In this document: positions 25,701 to 34,700 of the stretch, in pieces
Layout: each line of letters opens with the position of its first letter
Position numbering within the stretch: the stretch's first letter is position 1
Assembly (NCBI GenBank): GCA_963971285.1
Contig: OZ020265.1
Span: 4,566,270 to 4,630,269, forward strand
Direction of reading: 5' to 3'
Origin: Astropecten irregularis
Lineage: Eukaryota > Echinodermata > Asteroidea > Paxillosida > Astropectinidae
DNA: 64,000 nt
Position numbers and translations under genes: made by a program
The notes under the pieces: generated by a model
Told to the model about the DNA's origin: nothing
Databases searched by the model: none
The model's input: the letters and a program-made list of their open reading frames with translations, nothing else

Positions 25701-28700
25701 TATCAGCACAATCTTTATACCATGTAAGTTATAGGTAAATCTGTGAACATTTATGTTTTGGTTTCGTACCAAAGTGAAGTACTACCTTTAAGCGCCAAAA
25801 GTCTTACTTATGGATTCCATGTAATAGATTCCACGCGTAGCAGTGCCCGTAATCACAAAAATAGGCCGTAACGGATTCCATGAGATTGGGCCCTGCTTAC
25901 TCCACTAGAAGGAAGGTATTCGTCGATGTTGCAACTTTCAACATTGTATTTATTAAGTAACAATTATGCAATTTTACCTGAATATCTCCGGATCTGACAT
26001 CAGCAATATTGTGTAGTATTCCAATCACATCCTGCAGCATATATGGAAACAACACGTCATCTCGTTTCCAGCCAACCATCACAGCTACATTCTCGGCAAC
26101 CTCCACTACATTGGCATCAACAATGGGCATCTGAAAGGTTATCACACACAAAAGACATGCATATGATGTTATTTCACACATTTTGAAAAAGTTTCACCAA
26201 CAAATTTTTTGGATATTTAGCCATCCTGCTGCTGATTTAGTCTGACAGTAAGTCGTGTACCTTCGCAATATCGTCAAGGGATGTTGTCCTTCTTAGTTGT
26301 CCACAATTTATCTGAAAGCTTCCCCAACTAGCATTCTCAACCAGCATATTAGACGAACAGGTACGGGTGGACATTGGATGACCAGCTGATTAAGAATGGA
26401 AGAAACGGAAGTTATTATTGATACGAAGCAGTTATATTTGATATGCTCATCACTAGCAAATACATAAAGAATAAAGGACAATTTGGAACACCGCCAATAT
26501 AACATTGCGTGGCTTAATAGATGAAAGACCGTCAGTGCGGTATAGAGGTAATGGGTTCGAATCCCGCTTTAGTCAGTTTGCTCTCTCTATCTTTGAATGA
26601 CATAAACTCATCAGTATACCCTGTGAAGTATTGGATAACCTGATATCGCTTTTAACGATGCATCCCATTTGAATGATCACGTGCAGGTGTATGTTGCCCC
26701 TAAAAGGACTGGGATGGCATAAGGTCATACCTTTTTCGGTCCAGAGTGGGCATCTTTGGATGGACATCGCCTGTGATCCTGACTCTGTGACTGGCCAAGT
26801 AATCGTACCATACGCCTCATCACTAATCGTTGATTCAGTGCATGGGCCTACACGTAAATCTACAAACAAGTATTTCATTGAAACAGTATGGACATAATTA
26901 TCTCATATCTGCTGTGGATAATTGATCTAAATTGCATATTAAGGAGACACTTTGGCGTCTAAAAGTGAACATTTGGGAGACATCTGCAAATAAAGAGACT
27001 TTTCGGTGTCTCACTATTATACCAGCTACCTTTTAAAGACATATTCTTGCTGTCCATATTTAAATAGAAGACAGAGAATGCTCTCAATGTGAATATAATG
27101 TCAATTTCAAGTTCATTGGTTTGGAGGATGTTTTGAAATAGGTACATGTAAGTAAAGTTTGTGCACGACCCGATGAGAAAGTCTCCCTAATGACCCAAAC
27201 CAGGTAAATAATTCTAGAGTTGTTATTCGAAGCAAATCAACACTGAACACTTCGTTGTAATTGGTGCTCCTTTTTGAAAGATTCTGTTTGCATTATGTGT
27301 CACATTATCTGGACCATACTATCTCTCTCATTAATATTCATGATTAATTGTGGTGCCCGTCGCAATATTGGATTTGATTCACCACGCTGGATTCAATTCA
27401 TACCTATCGGTATGGCATCTGCACTAGTAAGCAGGAGGTCGTGGGTTGGAATCCCACCTGAGCTATTGCATGATTTTTTAAAGTACAATCAACAGGCATG
27501 AGTATGCAATCATCCACGTCGGTGAAGGGTAAGCCTATTTGCATATGGTCCATACTTACTGAGTACAGTGACAGTAAAACTGCATGAGTTTGTATTCATT
27601 GAACCATCAGTCGCTGTATAGGTGAAATTATGAATACCAAAGCCAATGATAACTGGTGGGCTGTATGCAATGCTGGACTCCGTTGTTACAATGCCCGAGT
27701 TATCTGAAGCAAGAGGTTCCGACCAGTAAGCGGTGACATTAGATGAACCTTCCTCAGCAGCCAAAGTAAAGCTTGTAGGACAGGTGATCTGTGGCTGTTC
27801 TTGATCTGTGTATAAATGAAGCTTTGAGTAAGTTTGTAAAATATGAGGGACAGATAGGCAGATCCAAACCTATTATCGATCCAGGCCTATAGGTCGGTGG
27901 ATATGTCGCAGGACAAAGGTAATTCGAATCGGTTAGAAGGAAGGATTAATTTCTGAGCCCCAATCTTCAGACGAATTTGGTGTATGTATGTCATTGCTTA
28001 AACCTGCCGCATAAGGGCGCTAAGTGTGTATACACCAAGGTTCACGAATGAACTTTGGCGTACGCACTTGGCGCTCGTGTGCGGCAGGCTTTAAGGACTT
28101 ACCTCTGACAGATATATAAAATGTGCACTTGAAGGAATTGTCAGGATTGTCCAGATCAGTCACAGAATACCGCACTGATGTTTCCATGGTGATGCCGTGG
28201 ACATGTAACGAGGTGATGTTAAAGATGTCTCCACTCTTACAAGGTAAGAAATCACCCGCACCGCTAGCTGCCACACAGTAGGTTGATTCCACATAGCGTT
28301 GTGGTGGGTTTACTAGTGTGGGTTTGGTCCAGAAGACTTGGGTTGAGTTTTGACCAAGAGGAGCGATGGCCACAATGGTGGGCTGACCATTAGGGAACCT
28401 AATGGTCTCCGGTGGTGGACACGTATCTCCAAAAGCTGAAAAGTTGGCTGAAGAAATATCATTGATCATTGAACACACATCTCGAGATATGATTAGAATG
28501 AGCTCATGAATATGTTCAACGTCTTTTCATTTGTACCATTGTTACTTGAAATGATTCAATAGAAAAATCCCTTTTAGTTCCTTTGAGAGGGTCGTTTGGA
28601 TAGCATATCGCGAACGAGGAATGCACTTCCAAAAGTATCCTGCAGATGTTTGCTCGTCTTGTCACGCTATGATTATTATTTGTATTAATATTGTAACGGA

Positions 28701-31700
28701 CAGTTAAATACAGTCATGTAAATGTTGCGGTGGGCTCCGCTGGAGTGCCCTGATCTGTTTCCTTTGTAGTTGTAATTGGGTAATCCTATTGCGCCCCGGA
28801 AATTGGTTGTTTTCCAGGAAGCTCGTGGTTTGGCGGGCGCGGGAAGGGTTTGGCAAGGTGCCCGGGCGCGGGCCGGATATTGACATTCTTTATTTATATA
28901 GTTGTCCTTGAAGTTGTGTAACGTGAGTTGTTCTGGTTCTGACCGCGGTGCGGTAGGACTTGCAGTTTGAGCTCTGATTAAAAAGAAGATGCTTGTTGCT
29001 GTTAAATCCTGTGAGTTGCGTCCCTTATTTGGTGTTCCTTATATAAAGGGAGGACAAGACCCCAAGGTTCACGCTACAATATTGTCGATATTGTAATTGT
29101 TTTTTATCGTTGTTGGTGATGATGTCATTGTCTTTTTTCCATCCCCTTACAATGAGATCTTACCATTGCAAACTACGGCTGTTTCCAGTAAACATGATGT
29201 CAGTACTTCCTCTTCATCACGGTATGAGCAGTCAGCCAAACGACTTTCATTGCCCAAACACCTGACACCACTCATTATGTGGTAACCGCTGCCATGTCCA
29301 AATATGTTTCTGTCCAAGGAGACAAGGACTCCATTGAAGCCAAGTTGATTGCATATTACATTGGCATCATTCCAGCTCCTTTCGTCATTATGACATCTAC
29401 GTATCACCAGCCATCGGCCGTTTGTGTGAACGTCAACTCGCCCCATTTCATATGTTTTACCGTCGACAAGGCGTACAGGGAATGATCTATCTGCATTGCA
29501 AAATCAAACAAATAATTCACATTACACGTTTGCATTAATTTGCTACATGACATTCTTAATTCACAATGATCATCATATGGAAGGAAGTTTCTTCGTTAAA
29601 GGTAGTATCGTACTTTGTTAAGAAAATTAAACATAAATGTTCACAGATTTACGTATAACTTTCAGGGTATGAAGATAATGGTGGTAGAAATGGTGTATTT
29701 ATCCAGAAATTAGTTAAAGAACGACCGAAAATATGTTTGATCTTTTAAAAGATCAAATTAAAAGAAAAAAAGACTTAAGAAATACCGTGGCAGTTTTTCA
29801 ATGTTTTCTCAAAAAATGGGCACCGTACGTATGTGACTGAAATGTGCACAGATTACTTTTACTGTATCTTCCTTGATATTTTTGCCCATGAATCTGTATT
29901 TCTTTGACAAAAACCGAAGTATAATATTACCTTTAAGAAACATTACCATGTCATAATGGGCATTACGGAGCTCCACGAGTGCTATTCCACTTATCCAGAT
30001 AACCACATAATTTATCTCACCACGTCGACTTATGAAGCCCTAAAAGTCGACATATCCTGATAATTTATCTCGCCAAGACGACTTACTGAAAGAAGAAAGT
30101 CGACTTGTCTTGATAGTTTACTTTGTAAAGACGTTTTAATAAAACTGAGGATATTTCATCAGGATAAGACTACTTTTTAGATGCACTTCGTTAACTTGGC
30201 CAGATACATGATCAGGATAAGATGACTTTTAGTTTTCCCGTAAAGTCATCTTTTTGAAATGATTATTGAGACAAGACGACTTTAACCACTTTTATCACTC
30301 CAAAAGTTGACTTGGCGAGATAGATTATGTGGTATCTGTATTTAAGTGAAATGACACTCGTTGAATGTGTAACACAAGAATGACCATTTTAAATCTGCCC
30401 TGGCCATCGTGTTTAATTGACACATTATATGTTTACGTCACGCCGTAAATAAACTCACCATGTTGTTGGCATACAATTCCTCTTAAAGGGAAAATGCCAA
30501 ATGAGACCACATGGTCCTGTAGTTGACAGTCAATCAGACTGCGTTCATTACCAGTACATGTGATATCGATGAGATACTGGTCTTGATCCCATGGTATATA
30601 ATAATATCCAAACAAGGATGGCTGAACAGTGTAGCCATCCTCATCAAATCCCAGCTGATGGCAAATGACTGTGACGTCATGTCTTTCCAGTTGAGCATCT
30701 CTCAAATATCCCCAATGGCCATTGAAGTATAGCTGAACTAATCCTGATTTGGCGGTTGATCCTCCTACCAAACGAATTGAGTGGTTGTCATCACCTGAAC
30801 AAAAAACAACAACATAAAATAATTAGTCCATTATAAACTCTTTGTTAAGTACACGATTCCTTTGTAAAGGTATAATACATGATTGATAGAGGTGGCAGAA
30901 CAGCACGCACATTTTGTCTGATAAAACATGTACATGAAATGATAAACCTGTGAAAATTTGAGTTCAAAAGGGCATCTGAGTCACGAAAAAATTGCGAAAA
31001 CCTTCTTATAAAGAATGAAGAATGGTTTTGATCTAACCCCGAGATCAAAACTGTTTCCGGTCTTTGTTTTACTAATTTCTGGATAAATACACCATTTCAG
31101 GCGGAAATATTTTAACTGCAAGTTTCTATCAGCACCATCTTCATACCCTGATAGTATTACATGTACGTTAATCTGTGAACGTTTCTGTTTTGGTATCTTA
31201 CCAATCCTGTACTGTACATTTTAACGAAAATTATAGTCTTGGAACAGCTAATTACACTTGATTACACCCAGTAGCGCCCCTGTGCATGGGTCTTACACTT
31301 TATATACATTCATATCAAGGAAATATTGAAATTCGGAAAGCTTTCTTATTTTAAAAGTCACTGACCTGTTAATGACGTTGTACAGATAACTGCATTTTCG
31401 TGCCAATTCATGCCCACATCAATACTCCAAGCTCTGTAACTGCAATCAGCAAGTTTTTCCTCGTCGCCGTTGCAGTGCAAATCCATCATAGTTAAAGGTA
31501 ATCTGGAATGTCCCACTAAACTCTGCTTTGTGATGGCCAAACTAGAACCCCGGAAACCAAGCTGGCGACATACCACAGTGGCTTCATCGTTGTCCCACAC
31601 AATGCTAGAAATCGATCCCCACTGACCCATGAAGAATATCTCTACTATTCCCTCGGAACTGGAATTGCTGCCAGTAAGCCGGATCTGAACATCTTGGGTA

Positions 31701-34700
31701 TCTGGTAGAGGAGAGTGTTGGGTGGAGAGGGTTGGGGTATAGAATAAAAACATTGATGAGCGCTGAAATACATGAAGGATGTGATGGACCGATCATTTCA
31801 AGGTACAGTACAGGATTGGTAACATTCCCAGACAGAAATGTTCACAGATTCACGTATAACTTTCAATATTATGAAGATGGTGCTGGTAGAAACATACCGT
31901 TAAAATATTTCCGCCTGAAATGCTGTATTTATCCAGAAATTAGTAAAACAAGACTGATCTCGGGGTAAGATCAAAACCATTCTTCATGTTTTATAAGAAA
32001 AATTGAGTCGGGTTTTCGCTATTTTCACTTGACTCAGATGTCCGATTGAGCTCACATTTTCACAGGTATTTCATGTAGGCCCACATGTTTGATCATACAA
32101 AGTATGATTGCTGTCCTGTGACTTTTACCAATCATGTATTATACCTTTAAGAGGCGTGATTGAGAGCAAGGTGGCGAGTGGAGATTATCAGTAACCAATC
32201 GGCGGTATGTTTCCAACAAACAAGCCTGCATCCCTGGGCCCGAGACTGCTCGAATCATTTCCCTGGTCTGTGGTATGATTTCAGTCGGGAGTTTGAGAAC
32301 TTTCATCAGGGATGGTGAACCTCTCTCAATAATTCTAGATTTAAATATGACTCGATAGGGAACTCCGTCACACTATGAAGTAGTATATGCTGGGCATATG
32401 AGTAAAAGTCAAATATCTCACCTTGTTGGCATACGACGCCTGCATGTAAACGACATACATCCATCGAAACAACGAATGAGCAATCGTTCAGTCTCTGTTC
32501 ATGGCCTGTGCATGCGACATTAGTCAGATAGTTCAGGTGGTTGGTATGGTTCTTTATGTATAATGTCTCATTCGGACCATGTAGACCGAGTTGTCGACAC
32601 ACGACACTAGTATCGAGTTGATCCCAGCCGTCATCACACACTGTTCCCCACTGACCATTGAAGAAGATTTCTACCCAGCCATTGCTACTTGATGTACCAC
32701 CGACAAGTCGGATTGGGAAGTCATCTCCTAAAAAGAAATCAAAACGATTCTGCTAAATATGTGATACTGAACAGATCTCGAAAAGTGCTTCTGGCAAGCA
32801 CTTAAGGCTGCTGCAACAACACTGATGTAATATCAATACACACTACACGTAATGAACTTATCATGACGTAAGTGCAATTATAATCTTCAACACATGAAGC
32901 AGTGTTGGAGTACTCGTACTCGAACTCGAGTACCATTAAGTATTTGGCCCGTACTCGATCATAATTTTTTATGTACTAAGCAATTAAGTACTCGGTACTA
33001 ACTCGAAATTTCGTACTCGAACTCGACAAATTGTACTCGATCCCAGTTGCAAGTACTCGAAAGAAAATTCAGATTTTGTATACATGTACAATTTTTGGGT
33101 CAGAATCATAGAATAATGATGAATGTATTGCGTTATCGACGCTATGCAGCTTATGCAGGATCGCTGGTGTACATTTTGTTATCGTCCTATTCCTACTGAA
33201 TACTACAAGAATACCAACGAATTTAATTGCAACCTTTCCTTAGTGCGGTTTCTGACCCGGCTCAGTGAAGCACTGGTAATTTTATAAATGGTCTTGTTAA
33301 ATGAACCATCAATAAAACACCTTTGAGAATTAAACTGCTTTTCTGAAGTTGGTACTTTTCTGTTCTTTTATTTTCAAGACTTTGCAAATAAATCGGTGTT
33401 AACCAAGTAAGGTGACATGAATGAAAAAAAGTACTTACAGGCATTACAGAACCGATTCATGTCCTAACACTTTTAATATGTTCACTGTAAAAAGTATCTG
33501 TATTTTAACGGACTAAAAAAAAGTTCTGGAAAATTTGCTGCCAGAACTTTTTCCGTAAAAAGACGGAAACATTTTTGTACAGTTTGTTTGTGACACTACG
33601 TGTTTATTTCTTAGAATACTGGGCAATAACTTTACATATCACATGCAAGTAACGGTGCATGCTAATTTTCCCAATGCTATAGTTGTCTTTGTACTCGGCC
33701 CGTACTCGGCACAGTATGTACTCGGAAAACTTGGTACTCGAATTTTGATACTCGACAACAACACCGACAAGAAAATACAGAAAGTACAAATTCTTTGCTT
33801 ACCAAAATCACACACGACACCTGCTTCACGATCAACACATGGTGGCGCTCCCCATTGCGTCACATCGCAGTCTGTGAGTCTGTCCTCTGTGCCAATGCAG
33901 TTATTGATGGCGACGCCGTATTTGACATCGGTGCCATCGTAGTAAGTGCCGAGAAAGGGTACGCTCCTTCCGGGGATTCCCAGTTGTTTACAAATGACAT
34001 TGGCTGCTTCTGTGCTTAAGCCATTGTCATTAGTGCATATGTCTGTCCAGTACCCGTTCAAGAACATATTAACCTTGCCTCTTGAAGAGTTAAATCCCCC
34101 TATCAGTCTGATAGGGTGATCGTCGACTTGAAATATGAAACACAAACAATGATTGATGTTAAATAAAGTTGTTTAATTATTTGTCTCTTTTATTTCTCGT
34201 ATTACTTTTCATCATTATATATTTTTGGATACGCCAAATCTCCTGGTCACCATGTATTTAAAGGTGTAAAACAGGACAGCACTAACACTTTGTCTGATAT
34301 AATGTGCATGACTAAAATAAACCTGTGGTGAAAATCTGAACTCAATCAGACACCCGAGTCATGAGAAAATAGCGAAAGCTTGACTCATTTTTTCTTATAA
34401 CTGAAGAATGGTTTTTATCTTACCCTGGGATCAATTTTTTTTTCGGTCTTTGTTTTACTAACTTCTTGATGAATACACCATTTCAGGAGGAAATATTTAA
34501 ACGGTATGTTTCTACCAGCATCATCTTTATATCCCGAAAGTTATACGTGAATCATTTTGTGAAACTTGTGAAATTTGTGTGAAAATTTCTGTTTGGGTAT
34601 GTTACCAATCCTGTACTGTACCTTTAAGGTTCTGTTTATTATAACTATAAGGTTAGTAGCTTGCATACCATGCATGACATTTACTAACGTATGACATTTT

